In this document: piece by piece, positions 24,541 through 38,800 of the stretch | Numbering within the stretch: position 1 is the stretch's first letter | Layout: every line of letters begins with the position of its first letter | DNA from: Hemicentrotus pulcherrimus | Taxonomy: Eukaryota; Echinodermata; Echinoidea; Camarodonta; Strongylocentrotidae | NCBI GenBank assembly: GCA_003118195.1 | Contig: BEXV01000509.1 | Span: 44,040-108,039 of the forward strand | DNA: 64,000 nucleotides | Reading direction: 5' to 3' | Program-made: the position numbers and the translations under genes | The notes under the pieces: model-generated | What the model saw: only the letters and a program-made list of their open reading frames with translations | Told to the model about the DNA's origin: nothing | Databases searched by the model: none

Positions 24541-25224
24541 GGAGTTTTTTTTCGATTGAAAGTAATTACTGTAAACTCGCATTAAATTTATCATATGATT
24601 TTGAACACTTTCAAAATGTTACGTCCTCACTATTCCACATTTAAGTGCACTGAACGAGAGATGATCAAACAAAGCACGGTCTATTAGCTTATTGTTTCTC
24701 AAATCCGAATAAAGGAGATTTTGAAATAAGTAAATACAAATTTTGAGTCGCTGAAGGTTAAGAAGAAGAAGAAGTAGATAATAAACCTATTAAATAACGA
24801 TATGAACACTAAATTCCAATTTTAAGGTTTAGTCATTTTATAGCCGTTTATCATCCATAGGTTTAGAGATCATATTGACATGCTAGGAAGAGGTCATTGA
24901 TCTAGGAGGTATAATGATTGAAAATATTAGATGCTGTTATTCGGCACATCAATTTTAATACTAGTAGCAGGGACAGATCCGGGATTATATCAGTAATTGG
25001 GGAGGAGACTTGTGAATATTACGGGCAGAGTTATGAGGATGTTTAGAATCCAATTAATCGTAATAATAACAGGTGATGATAAATTAAATTAGAGAGTTTG
25101 ATTTTTTAGATATCAAATACAAATTATGACCAAAAAATGTGTGCGCTACAACTTTCGCTCATCCAAGGAGACGGCCAGTGAAATTGGCTTTGTTCTATTA
25201 GAAGATGTATGAAGTGAGAGTGAT

Positions 25225-25560
25225 CATATGACATAACCGTGACCCGTGTATCGCCTGTCACATCTTCGAGCGAGACCCCGAATCACCGAACAAAATCGAA
25301 CACCCGCTAGCAGTCCGACCAATATGTGCGGCGACCCCCGTAGTTAGTGGACCGCACTAGAGCCACACCCCGTAGGGAGCGCGTGCGATTGGTTGGAAGT
25401 GAGCCCGGGTATTACCATACATGGAAGTGAATTCCTGTCATTCCGATGTTCAGGGATCGTCTCCGGCAGTGCAGTGTATAGGCTGTGGGCGATTTGTTGG
25501 GCGCCAAATCCCCGTGTAATATATCGCTAAGCGCACTGCAATGGATGTAATGAACACTCT
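25225..25560 (+). promoter_or_regulatory. CpG-rich, promoter-like island upstream of gene 3
   Basis: About 330 bp with many CpG dinucleotides in an otherwise AT-rich region. It contains a CCAAT-type accaat near 25319 and the inverse attgg in gattggttgg near 25389. It lies about 0.6 to 0.9 kb upstream of the candidate first exon of gene 3. No coding frame joins known exons. It could be a promoter, an enhancer or an old GC-rich transposon. Confidence 0.3.
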
Positions 25561-26159
25561 TTAGAAAGTGTGCAATCTCTCTTCCATTCATAATAAACAA
25601 ATATTATTGCCTAAATGAAAATTTGGCTTAGTGTATGTGATGATATACACAATATTCATTATTGCAAATGAAAATATGATATCTACATTTACATTTAGTC
25701 CTAAATAGAAATTTATCAATATTTTTGTTTTTGTGAATATGTTAGAGATGCTTTTTCTTTTAGTCAGCCTCGTCGAATATAATCAAATGTATTATGTCAT
25801 ACGGCTACAATATGGCGTTCTTAAAACGTTATATAATTACATTTTTTTTTTCTCTTAGAAAATTAAGTCTGTAAAATATCACCAGTAAAGTAAGGACAAA
25901 CAAAACCGAAAGATTTATAAGTCTGGAAAATAATTGAAGTTGAAACATCCTTCAACTTTCAATTTAGTGTATAAAAACGAGAGTGGCTTGATTTGAACAC
26001 ATACCAAGTTGAGCAGTAGGTATTATGGTCTAAGCTTCCTCTCATCGGGCTGGTATAGGGGAACCAAGCTCACTCTAAACCTCTCCATTCCTTTACACAC
26101 ACGCAAACACAAGGTATAGTTGATACATGCACAAGCAGCCTATAACCTGTCATTTTATT

Positions 26160-26325
26160 TAGCTCCTCCCATCGACCCCAACGCTGCAAAGCATTGTGGG
26201 ATTGAGACTTCTCTCTCTCTCTATCTGGACGTACGAGAGAAAGGGGACTCAGCTCAGTTCAGGCGTGGGGAAGTATCTTCGGCAAAAGCCTAACACTAAC
26301 AACTGCACCCTTTTCTACTTTTCTG
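26160..26325 (+). other. Candidate 5' UTR exon of gene 3 (MLCK)
   Basis: A GC-elevated segment ending in a strong donor (ttttctg then gtaagataa). It has no long coding frame that joins the next exon. It follows a promoter-like stretch containing cctcccat and gcattgtgggatt. Exon 2 begins at 30716 with only 20 nt of UTR before its ATG, so a separate non-coding first exon is expected upstream; this is the best candidate. The 5' boundary is a guess. Confidence 0.4.
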
Positions 26326-29300
26326 GTAAGATAATTTCAATTTTTCGCACTACATTTCGTATTTGTATTTCACATTTTTGAGTAAAGTTTCGTTTCGCGT
26401 AAAGAGTTTCGTAAAATGCTTCAAAGAAAAGTGTCTTTAAATGCAAAAGACAAAATGGTTGGACAGCCATGAGCGTGTAATGTTGAGTCGGACGTTTCTT
26501 CTCTTTTCCTGTCCGTATTTGGAATGTGAAGAATGCTAAGCGAGAGAAACCATATATCTACTTGGTAAGAACGTCAACTACATGTAGACAAAATCTAGGG
26601 TAGTTCAGAATTGAACTCCTAGCAATCTTTTTTCTTTGGTTGCCTACTTCATATTGTTCATTGTTTTTCAACAAATTTATTTCCGCTTTTGTCTGTCAAC
26701 AAAAACAACTCTGAGTAATTATTAGACCGCTTCATCGCAAGTCTTAGTATACTCTTCTTCATTCCACCAGTCTGCCATACTCTCGTTTTCAAGAGCTAGA
26801 TTCGCAGATTTGATTTTCTTTTTGTTTTGAATAAGAAATTAAAATAATATATAACATATATGACTCAATCGTATTACCTTAACAACTATTTTCTGTCATG
26901 AATTATTCAACAATTTTTTTAAAGTAGTTTTTATTTACTGAACACAATTTTTTCATATACCCAAAATCCATTTGTGATGTCATCAACTATTTTTCTGTCG
27001 CTTTGTAATGCAATCTGATTGTAACTCGAGCTTTTAATTTGGCTTCTCATTATACCGTCACCTTTGTTTAACCAATTGACTTACTTAATTATTATCTATT
27101 CATATGATATCAATAACGCTAACCGCTTGTCTACTGCATTTCTTCATGTTCATTTTATTTTATTTTTCGTTTGGAAAGTTGTCGACATTTTTTTCACTAA
27201 ATGTTTGTTATTCTGAATACTTTATGCCTTTAATAAGTGACGGTTACTTATATCATATTAACAGCTGATACTTGTTTTGGTTATATGTTTTACCCCTCTC
27301 ATTCATCCGCAATACTACTCTTACTTACATTGCCAGTAAAAGAGCTAATGTTTCTATATCACTTATCGCTAAATTACAGAAGAAAATATTGGCTTTGATA
27401 CAAGCTAAGAGTAATGCTTGGGACTAACAATGTTCTCTGTTAATTTCTGTATTGCCACGAAAGTGATTTAACAATTTCTTGAGATTGCCGACAACGAAAT
27501 TTCCGTAAAGGTTAAATAATCCGCTCCCATAGTGTCATTCCCCCATTTTTACTTTTTATTTTTTACAAAATTGATTTTTCCCCACAAGATTCATACCTAA
27601 ATTGTATTCTACTCGAAATTTTTCATTTTTAGATGATAATTAAACCAGTTCCTTACTTTATTGTCACTTGTTGGACCCGGTTATTGCTATTAGTTCCTTT
27701 TTTGTTTCCGAATGGAGTCATATTTCTCTCAAATCGTAATTTAGACAAGATAAATTCAATCATGTAGTTTCGATAGCCCGTTGCATCACATTTTGTCACG
27801 TGAGAACATTACCACGAAATATTACGTATCTGATTTTGATTTATGTAAGCCATATAATGAGGAAATTAATCTCTCTTTGACTTGTGTCTTATTTTGTTAC
27901 CTGTCCTATCACAGAAGATTTTCTTTCCAACAAGGCAACTGTAATGTCCTCTACCACCCGTTTTGTTAGCTACAGTTTGTTAATAAAAAATATAACAGAG
28001 CATTGGCGGAATTAAGGGGAGAGCTAACCCCACCCTTATACTCATGCTGACATTTCTAAAGTACACATTTTTGTGCTTATCAGAGATTTTCCAAAAAGGT
28101 GCCCCACCCCCTATACAGAATTCTGGATAGCCCCTGAGCTTGAGGTCGCACATTGACCCGTGACTCATACCATTTTCAATGACGTAAGCGAAGGTCTCCC
28201 GAACTCGGAAACAGCAAATAGAGTATCCGAAATAACTCAAAGTAACATAAGAAGCCTAGAAGCCACAGGAATTCGAGCCATGTTTCCGAAATAGAATCAT
28301 ACAGACTAAAGTAGAACTGTCTTGCAAGTTACCTTACAAGATAAAAATACAGAAACAAATAGAAACAAACTGAAGAACATGTTTTTAGAATATCACTACC
28401 TTCATGAATTTTTAAGTTATTCGTGAGCTACAAAGTTTTTTTTAATTTGCTATTGTTTATGAGTAAAATGTTATGATTGGTGAATAAAAAAGACCCTTTT
28501 ATCACTTTGAGACAACTTTCCAAATTTTTGTAAAAAAAAAGGTTTATAAAAGATAGTTTTATCCTTTGAAGAAAAACAACATCACACTTTTTCTATAATA
28601 CTCAAAATACGACATGAACACCAAATGAGGTTAAGATTCATTTTTTTTTCTCCAGCTCATTTCTGTACATGGTAGACAGTTGTTCATGTGTTGATTAAAA
28701 TTCATGCATAAAAGGGACCCCACTGAGCTGTTTGTATACAGTATCCGGAAAATGCCATCATGCTTCCCATGTTATGACGTCACACCTCTGTTTGATTCGT
28801 TTGTCATATGACCTTATCGATGCTTCGGTCGTCATTGCCCTTTCGCTGTATCCTCCGTGATTTCATGAAGAGGGTTCTTGGGTGCATTGCTTTATCAGAA
28901 GAGTGCTTATTTCTTGTCCCTGCGATATCGAGTCCATTGAGTTTTATTGTTCGTCTGGAGATCTGTGCAGTAAAAGAGTTCTCCAAATTGTCTTTTTTGT
29001 CGTGCGTGGTTATCTTGGACTACTTCATTTCGATATCACTGCAGAACCCCTTCGGTAAGATTCTTCAATGAATAGGGCGAAAGGTCGAAGTAATGAAGTA
29101 AAATTGCTTGTTTGTTTCATTGTGATACTTTTTTTTTCCTACAATATAATCAGGTATTAGTAGGAAATTGTAATGGACAGAAAGCTTGTTTTGAATTAAA
29201 CACTTTCTACAACTCTTTGAGTTTTCAAACGAGATAGGCATGATTATATGCGTTATATATTTCAGCATGAGGGGTAAACAATTGTGTTTTTTGTTACAAT

Positions 29301-30715
29301 GACTGCTTTAGTACAGCAAGTCTTTCAGCATGTTTTGTTTATTTTTCAACGATTGTTACTTGTATTTCCATGAATATTATGTTATAAGATTCAAAACAAA
29401 ACAGTGCATTTATCGCCCTCCAATAATGTATGGGAACAAAATGGCGGGTATGACTGTATAGCCTTCAGACATGGATTTCCGAATCATTTAATTTGATCTT
29501 GTTTATTTGAACATTTCTTTGTTGTTTTCCCTTTTTTATGGAATGCATTCCATTGATATTTTCTTTTTTTAAATGTATTTTATTGCATAATCATGGCCGT
29601 GCTGAAAAAGACCTCTATGCTGATTAATCTGACAGGGTATAAATAATCAAACAAAGACCAAACCTCTTTCATAAACCTACGCAAAATTAGCAAATGAAGT
29701 TATGTTCGTCATTACTTCGTCTATAATTCGTTTAATGTGAATAATTAAAGACCTGGTAAACCTTTCCATCGATTTAATTACGTTGTTTTCCCAGGATAAG
29801 AGTCGTAAAGCGATCATGAAAGTAGGTTGGGTAAAGTCAAATGGCAGGGTTCATCCAAGTGCTAGTACAAGGTGTTAGGTGCTAGTACTAGGTGTTAGGT
29901 GTCAGTTTGACGAAGCTGAGCCTCTCCTAAGGTTGTCTTTCCCTTAAGTATTTAGGAAACTTCCTTACTCCTGTTTTCTGTTTTTATTTAAATAATATGT
30001 TAGGAACTTACTTATCTTCAATACACATGCACAACTCATGCAAGGTTTCAAGAGTGTGTAGTATTAAAAACAGCGCAATGTTGAAAAAGGCACCCTATTT
30101 TCACATCGTGAAAGAACTCTTTTACTGTGCACTGATCGCGTTATGTCTTTTATTTTTATTAATCCAGTTCGGATGTAACCCTATTGTCTTACTAAGATAA
30201 TTATCTTGCGGGCCATCAAGTTTCCAAGTGATATTTGTTATATGAGTAAACAAGAGGTCTTTCAACGACCCAAGTTTGTTTTTAGTATCACCACCTTGTC
30301 TCCAACCCACTTCATCCTTGTCAAACAGGAAGACTATCCGTCATAGGTCATTCGCAACACGCAAATGTCACCACTAAGCATCCGCCAAGACAGAACTTGG
30401 AACTCCGTTCTAGATGGTGTTAAAATGTTTCCATAAAATAACAGTGACTACAATGATTCAACATTAAGTTTTTTTCCCGTATGATTGTAGAGATCTTCCA
30501 AATTTATCAAATCAATGGTCGCATGATGTAAGAGTAAGACAAAGATGGTCGTCGCAGGCACCCTTCTTGTTATCGCAGTTAGATATGAAAGCATTACATG
30601 TCTTGAGGTATGGTTACGCACCTCAACCTTGTGTGAATCAATGTGACTATTTCCCTTTGGTCCTATTCTTCGTCTCATGTTAATTACCGTTTTATTTTTT
30701 GTTCATTCTTTGCAG
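26326..30715 (+). other. Large first intron of gene 3 (if the UTR exon is right)
   Basis: About 4.4 kb, AT-rich, no exon supported. A short imperfect tandem repeat (gtgctagtac/aggtgttag) lies at about 29860-29900. Confidence 0.4.
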
Positions 30716-30745
30716 AAGCGTAAAAGAAAGCCAAGATGCCTGCTG
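30716..30745 (+). CDS. MYLK: Gene 3 exon 2: start codon exon
   Basis: Acceptor ctttgcag; 20 nt of UTR; ATG at 30736 with A at -3; donor gtaagt after ATG CCT GCT G. The UTR contains an in-frame TAA (30721-30723), which fixes the start for any transcript entering through this exon. Confidence 0.75.
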
Positions 30746-31576
30746 GTAAGTTCATTATAATGCAAGTACATGTACTAAAATGTTGCACTGAGTATTTAAT
30801 GAAAGATGGACAGAATAGCAAACATTCCCCATTTCAATTTGTGCAACTAAAAAAAATACATGATTTTTTTTAAAAATCCATTAGCGCAAAATTCAGGCAA
30901 CATTAAAGAAAACTGAATTGCCTTTCTTTCCATCGACAGATCATATATCGCCTTTTGATATTCACCAAGTCTTGTAAATGTTATGGTCATATCACAAAGT
31001 TGGACTTGTTCTAAATGATTTTATTTCATAATCTCCGTTCCTAGAACCCCCTGAGCCACCGGCAGACAAGCCCTTTGCAGCCAAATGCACCAAGGATACC
31101 ATCAACTTGGTATGGGCTGGAACCACCTACGATGGTGGAAGTATTGTGACAGGATACATGGTAGAGATGAGTGAGGATGGTGGTAAGAAATGGAAGAATG
31201 TTGCTAAAGATGTGTTCAGTACCAGCTATGCCTGCAAGGGAGTCAGTGAAGGCAAGAAGTATCAGTTCAGGGTCAGCTGTATCAACGCCATCGGAAAGTC
31301 GAAACCTAGTGCCATCTCGGATCCCATTGAACCTACTGACGACGGTAAGAAAAAAAACATTTATTTATTAATTTGCGTATTAAATCACTCTTAGACATAC
31401 TCATGTACTAGGTCAAGTTCGTTGTTTTGTAAACAGAATCTCATTATTTTCCCCTTCCATGACTAGCCAAACCGTATTTTGTTCAATTTATGTGTAAGGA
31501 ACTATTTACCAAAATGCTAACATACAGCTTGGGATGAAAATACTCTAATTTGGTAAGACATGTCAGAGACACACAC

Positions 31577-31613
<37 letters not shown>

Positions 31614-34600
31614 TATCTTAATATATACTCCTTTTGACCACGATTTATATGAGTGCATTTTGCAAAAAAGAGAGAGTCGGAAAAAACCCGGAAAGGAGAC
31701 GAGGGAGTACAAATTCATAAACTAGTGTAAATGTGTATCTTCACTATCGAAAACAGGAGGGGTGTTAGAAAAGATGAGAAAGCGTATGATGAGATGAAAT
31801 TGATTAAATTAAAATATTGGGCCGATGGTATGAAACAAAATTGTATTTGCATAGTCAGTGTTTTCATTTCTATGTTGTTATTGTGTATAAAGGGTGGACA
31901 TCTTAAAGAAGTTTGGTCGCATACATGCTTATTAGCTTAAGCACCTTCAGTGGAGAACAACATTGATTGAAAACCTACCTGAAATACCCACGAGTATGTA
32001 ATATTGACCCGGGAAAAAAAAAGAATATTGTTATCAAAACGGAAAGCTCAATGAATAGGACCATAAATTAATTTCATATTCTGCATACATTTTCATGTGC
32101 ATTTTTCTCCAATACAACAACAGCTATGTATATTGAACTTTGGATAGAGGATGCAAAGGTTTACATATACCTCTATCTTGTGTGGAAGAAGAATAAGAAT
32201 CCCACGTGACCCTCTTACCCTAGCTGACAAGGACGACATTGCAAGAGCTGCATGGAGCCGGCGGCTGGCTAATTAGTCACTGATAGACCAAACAGATGAC
32301 GTTAAGAAGGTCAAAGGATAGAGACAACTGGCTTAGCAGTAACTTGTTAAGGTTGACTCTTATTTGTGCAGTCTTTAATGTCCAATCTGAAGCTGACCAT
32401 GTTGGAATGTCTGTCGCCAACAGTCTGTAGATCAGTCATTCTATTTCACTGAAGATGTCTGACCTGATTAGTCTGAAGAGCTATTCAGATGGAAAGACAC
32501 TTGGTTTATGACAATGACGAAGGTGCACCAACCTTTATCATTTCTAAAACGCATCTCAAAGTAGTAGCATTTTTTGAAGAAGTTCTCCATTACTAGGAGT
32601 TTAGTAGCCGAAAACACACCCATTTCCCAAAATATATTATTATTTTTTTCTTTTTGGCTCAACCTCTGTGCTTTTTTTAATCATGATGATCCTCTTTACA
32701 GTTTCGATTTGCTTCTCAGAACAATTTTTTTTCCTTCAATCTTTTGTTCAAAAGCTCGTCTGCAAAGGTAAACTAATGAAGAAAACGGAGAGTGGCGGGT
32801 CAATAATGACACAACCTTACGGTCTGACTAAATATAAAACGAACTATCCCCCCGCTGCCGAGAATTACCATTACAATTAAGATAAACGTATAAAACAGTA
32901 GCTTAAATTAAGCAATTTAAAAACAGAGATGATAAAGTTTTGTAACGCGAGACAAGCGCATCTTTTAACTAGGTTTCAGGCCCTGATCTCTTTAAAGCAA
33001 TCTCAATATTTTCCGGTAATGTCGTGCAGCGTTGCACCATGGTACGCGGTAGTGCTGATGAAGTTAATATGATCACCTCATCTATTGGCCGAAACCTCAA
33101 ACAGTGGCGGGCAGCGGTATAAAATTAGATCTCTGGAATACCATTCCAAACTTTCAACATAACGACTCCATCAGGCGAGATTGCGACCAAGTATTAGCAG
33201 GACTAGATCACTCCCTTCAAGAAGCTTGTGAGAGGAGGAATGTCCCCTGTTTAGCTGACATTAATTCTGGAATGTCGCGAGTACAAGTTGATGCAACAGA
33301 CTTTACATGAACAAATAACGACAGATCGAGTTAGTGAAAGCTCGCAAGTTAAAGTACCATCTAAAATGACATCATCAATCATTGAAGACTTTTCTTCCCA
33401 TCAAACATCCGACATGCTTTGGCACAATATAAAACGGTCTTAAAAGGAAGGCCCATTCCCTTTTTATAGAGCCTATACATCAGCCAATTACAAGCCGTAT
33501 CCAACAGCGTTTTGATGCTGATAACATTCACAAAAGTCATCAATTTAAATGAATGGAGGTGTCATGGTAGAGAGATTTATTCACTTGACTCTCACTCCAA
33601 TGGTTGAGGGTTCCAACCTCAACCTGACATTAATGTCCTTTGGCAAGACATTAATCAACATTTGCTACTCACCACCCAGGTGTAAATGGGTAACTGGCAG
33701 CTACTTGGTTAATAACAATTGCAGGGCCCTCAGGATGAGCAGCCTAATGCTGATAGGGCTCCCCTGGGTAAACAAAATTATTAACACTATTATTTCAATT
33801 ATTATCATTATAATCATGAAATAGCCCAGCTGTATCAATAGAGCTGTATGACATACTGATTTCAAGTTAGATTACGCGTAGTGCCTGAACAGGCGTTGAA
33901 GTTTAACATTCTGTTAGTGGAAAAGAGTAACCCCTGACCACATTTCACCATAGCATGTGCTGTAAACCATTAATAGACCTGAAAGGATGAATTTATACCC
34001 AATATAGCATAGTGTAGTTATTGTGACTGAAATGAATGTGTCCCTATATAACATATTGATATGTTTTGTTCCATTTTGACTCAAGAGCATTAAAAATCTT
34101 GAAATGTACTTTAGCAAATTGATATCTTTAGTAAAGGAAGGTTAACTTTCATGAATGTAATTGAGAATGCAGGTGAATTTAAAATCAGTTTGGAAACAAA
34201 TGTGAAGTTCCTTACAAATCCTTATGTGGATGTGCGAGGGCGGAAAGCGGATCTAGAATAAGAGAGTGAGGGTGTGAAATAGAGAGAGAGGAGAAAAGAA
34301 GAAGAAGAGATAACCAGCCTATCAGAAAACATTGAAAGGGCAGTTCGGGCAAACTCTGACATACGTAGATCATTAAATAAGCCCCCAAAAGGTTTCCATT
34401 AGACCGGCCTTAACTTCGTTGGTAGGCGCTTTTATAACCTTCCACATCTTCCCATAGTCCTACCATGATGATTGGGGTACCTGGTATAATATAGATGACT
34501 CCTGGTAAATGTCAAAAGACTATTCTGATGGATTGAGATGAACAGCCTAATGATAAATCAACACACACACTATCTCCTGTGATGAAAAACAAATCAACAT

Positions 34601-35846
34601 ACACTGCTTAAACTCCCTTATTCAAATCTGAAAAGAATCAACTTCTATAAAATATTGGTAAAGATACTTTAGTTTTAACGAACACCTTCTAGTAAAAACC
34701 CCGTCGTGTAAGGCCTGTATGTATATGGAAATATGTGCTTTATTATATATATACATATTCATTTATCTAAAATGAAGTTGAATAACCGTGATAACAGTGG
34801 TCTGAATTACTGAACCGAATTTAAATTTCACGTTTATTTCATATCACACATGTAAGACACTCTTCTTGCTGGTACACATGTTGAGAAACCCATAAGCTCT
34901 GTTCTCATTTCTTAGACCTTCCTTTAAGGTTGATCAGAAATGGCATCATTATCTTCATAATGACAGTCCCAGAATTTAATGTATATATCCTGTAAAGCTG
35001 GGTAGTTTTGTGAACGTGAACAAAATTAACATGTGAATTAAATGGTTGCATGTGCTCTAACGAAACGTAAGCCTACACCTGGGGTTATATACTTCCATTA
35101 GCCGGAGCTTTACTTGTATGTTTATGTTACAAAATGAGTCTAGGATACAATCAAGCTTTTTTAGAAGAAAAACACCAATCATTCATGTTCTGTAAAGCTT
35201 GATCGTATTTGGCACCCAGTCATCAAATTTCGATCAAATTACACTTTCAGCTGTTTTTGTTACCCTTTAAAGAAGTATAATCCAAGGTTGTGAACACCGA
35301 ACAACACGATTAGACGTCATTTTAGACCATCATTTAACCCTCTCAGTACCACGGACAAATATATCATGTATTTAAATCATCAGCATATTGTATGAGTGGA
35401 AAACCCGCCGGCTAGCGCCTTCATCAGCCACCCATGGACATACGTCATGAACATCACAGTGATATAACATACCTGACATTCTGATGACATGACCTTTCCT
35501 TCTTCCCGGAACCTGTCTCCCGTTTCTCAACTCATCAACCAGCCGTCAACTCTATCTTAGTGTCATAATACTCTATGAAGATTAATCTGGTCTGGAGATT
35601 TCAAACGGATCCTCATGGAACTCATTAACACTAATCATATCGGTTGAAAGGGAAAGGGTTAGTGACTGAACTGGACCAATGGTGGTAGGGTGGTGCAATT
35701 ACATATGTGTAAAGGAAATATCATACTTCTGGAATATCACTTTAATAAAACGACCATTTGTTTGTTACCTTGTCATTATACTTCAATACTTTTACCAAAT
35801 ACACAATAATAACGTATGGTTAAAAAACAAGATGTAACTATGACTT

Positions 35847-35880
<34 letters not shown>

Positions 35881-38800
35881 CACTGGATCTTCCACAGTTC
35901 CTGACCATGACGAAGAGAACGAGCCAGGTACGTCTCGGCTGATGAATTTATTACGCTATTATTGAGCTTGATCTGCATGTTATGTAAATTTGAATCATTT
36001 GTAAAAATTGTTTGCTTGTTGAAAACTTTTATTTCTTCATAGGTATTGCTAAAACTCAACTCAAGAAGTAGCAAAGCTTTCTTACGCATCGAATAAAACA
36101 AAAAGTCGATAAGATCCAGAGAAAGCAATAATAACATCTGAGATTCGTTTAAAGCTAACTCAATCTGATCTTAGCCTAACTAACCATTTACAAACATGGA
36201 CGTATGATAGATGTTACACAATCTTATGCAAATAATTGAAACCAAAAATATCATCGTGTCATATTATATTGCCAAATTATAATGATCAAAGAAAAACTTC
36301 CTGCATAGGTTTACTCCACGATCCCTGCCCTAATGGAGACACTGTTATGGAAAATGGATTATATATACATACAACGGAGACCACGGAGATTGAACGTCCT
36401 GCATGTAATAAATGCGTAGTTCATTACACAATCAAAACGTAGAAAATGAAAACGTGATAAAAGTAGGTAATACAGCCCTTTGAATGGTTTCCATATTTAA
36501 ACGGGTATAATCCTATAATTAAGTATACCAAATATAAACAATCGTATTCATTGACAAAAATTAACGCTTCTGAACATTACAGATAAATAATTTCAATCCT
36601 CAACGCAGCAGTACATGTTTACATCATGATGGTTGTGCTTTCTCCCCCCTTTTCAATAGATGAAGCCGCATTCGAGCCAAGGGACGTGAAAGTTCAAGCA
36701 AAGGATGTGAAAGAGTTCTATGAAATCAGGGAGGAATTGGGAAGGTAGGTATCATTCATCTCATAAACCATTCATGACGAGAAGGGATAATGTAATGAAT
36801 GTATATTATCTTGTTGAATACGCTTCCCTTTTCAAAGACACATTTAAGTGTCTGTTTAATTGCATTCCGTACCTGTTGACAGGTGAGAAGCATCGAAATG
36901 TTTGGATAGTAAATGAGATTAAAATCAAGCGTATTAACTAAAATTGGCATGTGTGAACGCAAGCGTAGGCCGTTCTTCGCTTTAAAACAATTAGAACTGT
37001 TTTACAATATTTTGTCTGTTCTTTCTTTCTTCAGGGGAAAATTCGGTACTGTAAATAAGTGTATCGCAAAGGTGTCGAAAAAGGTTTGGGCAGCGAAATT
37101 CATCAAGGCCGAGAAACCAGAGGACAAGAAAGAAGTAAGAGAGAGTTGTTCATTTTGTAGATTATTTGCTAAAGATTGTTAAATAAATTTAACTAATTAT
37201 TGTATTAAAAACAGGGAATATCCATAGTGTGTGAATATTATTATCATCATTATGGTAAGATATTGATAATAGAACGGTAGGATTCCTCTATTAAAAGAAC
37301 ATATATCGGAATTTATCGTTTGAAGCTGGGTGACTCGTGTTCTGAACTACCCTGGTTGTATTGGCTTTCATTGCGAAACAACTCGTCTCATTGTAAATCA
37401 TTCAAAGAGTTCATAAAATGATGTTCATGAGAGTCAGACGTCTTTAGACGCACTGAAGTACCATTGAGAAAGCTTACTCGAGGTTTAAAGTCAACTAACT
37501 GCGTGTTTCGTGCAATGACATTTAAAGTCAACGACTTAATAAAGGTGACTCCACCATGCTAATGTTGGAACTCGAAAAGGAGACATCAATCAGACTGAAA
37601 CAACTCAAAGCATGGACAATCACAAACAAACATATCGTGTCAATCATGTAGCAAACTGGATTAACTGAGTTATTCCAGAACCTATCGTGTTTTTACCAAT
37701 AAACAATACCACCATGCCAAAGAACATCCTTAATTTAACACGGTGACGTCCTTTCCTCTTCCTCCGTTTCATAGGTTGAACATGAAATCGAAATTATGAT
37801 GATCCTCCAGCATCCTAAACTTCTCCAGCTTTACGACGCATTCGCAACCGGGTCTAACATGGTTATGATTCTCGAATAGTGAGTTTAAGCTTAACTTACT
37901 TTCAACCATTCTCATCACTTCAGCAGGCGATATTTTCTCTGCTCTTGATTTCATCAAAGAAAAACGGAATTCGTCATGGTTGCAATCGAGTTTTAGGGGT
38001 AGAGTTGGGTTAAGTAGATGGTCGTGGATTAAAGTCAATTAATAATGATAATGATAATAATAATAGCACTCAAAATGACAATAATTATAACAATATCAAT
38101 AAGATGTATTGTTTACCAGGATAGACTCAGAAGTATTAACACTGTTCTCTTTGAGGGCCATGAAAACATATTATTACCTCGCCTTTACCCAGTGTAGGAA
38201 AATGACCACAGGGCAACAAGCCTAAGTCATAGTTTTATGATCTCTATAAAGATGCAAACTGTCTAAACGAAAACTTCAACTGAAATGAATAATACACAAT
38301 CACTCTGGGTATTCACGGTCATAGACCCTCTTAGACAATTATAAACTTGAATGATCTTAATTCGCGTCACGAAATTTTTACTCGGATTTTAATGACGGGC
38401 ATCTTTGATGTACGTGCTGATTTATCTAATATTTATATTGCATATCTTTTGTTGAATATTTTACGAAATCACACAAACTTAATGATTTTTAAAATTTGTA
38501 TTCAGTGTTTCAGGAGGAGAGTTATTCGACCGCGTGGTAGACGAGGAGTTCGAATTGACAGAAGCTGTAGTCGTCTTCCTCATGAGGCAAATATGTGAAG
38601 GAGTCAAGTTCATGCATGAAAAGGGTGTTCTTCATCTAGATATGAAGGTAATGATCTCTTTTTTATCATCCCAATTGTACAAATTCCATGCATGAAGTGG
38701 AGCTGTTTTTTCCTTCTTCTAGTTGCTAAATTGCTTATTTGTAAGGTAAATATTATTATTCCAAACACGGGAATAAAACAGATTCATTTTATTGCATTTT

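Larger units (their letters stand above)
21476..26159. other. Region between gene 2 and the gene 3 first exon
   Basis: AT-rich with long GA tracts at 23.3-23.7 and 24.3-24.5 kb and the CpG-rich island at 25.2 kb. The proximal part should include the gene 2 3' UTR; no coding exon was found. Confidence 0.5.
31345..35897 (+). other. Gene 3 intron after the Fn3 exon
   Basis: 4.55 kb. Holds (AT)n at 31.6 kb, the SINE at 33.55-33.82 kb, a GA-rich patch near 34.27 kb and the (CT)n tract before the microexon. A 68-codon open frame at 33104-33310 has no splice context and resembles nothing I recognise. Confidence 0.6.

Noticed and set aside
23255..24594. Ser/Leu-rich minus-strand open frames
   Set aside because: They arise from purine-rich tracts; composition is purely repeat-driven.
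28808..29071. 87-codon plus-strand open frame in the first intron of gene 3
   Set aside because: No splice support and an overlapping open frame on the other strand; probably chance.
33104..33310. 68-codon plus-strand open frame
   Set aside because: Protein-like composition but inside a gene 3 intron with no phase-compatible splice sites and no recognisable family.
36913..37034. Upstream extension of the glycine-loop exon as an open frame
   Set aside because: The open frame runs through the intron; the acceptor at 37033-37034 and phase agreement with 36744 define the true exon start.
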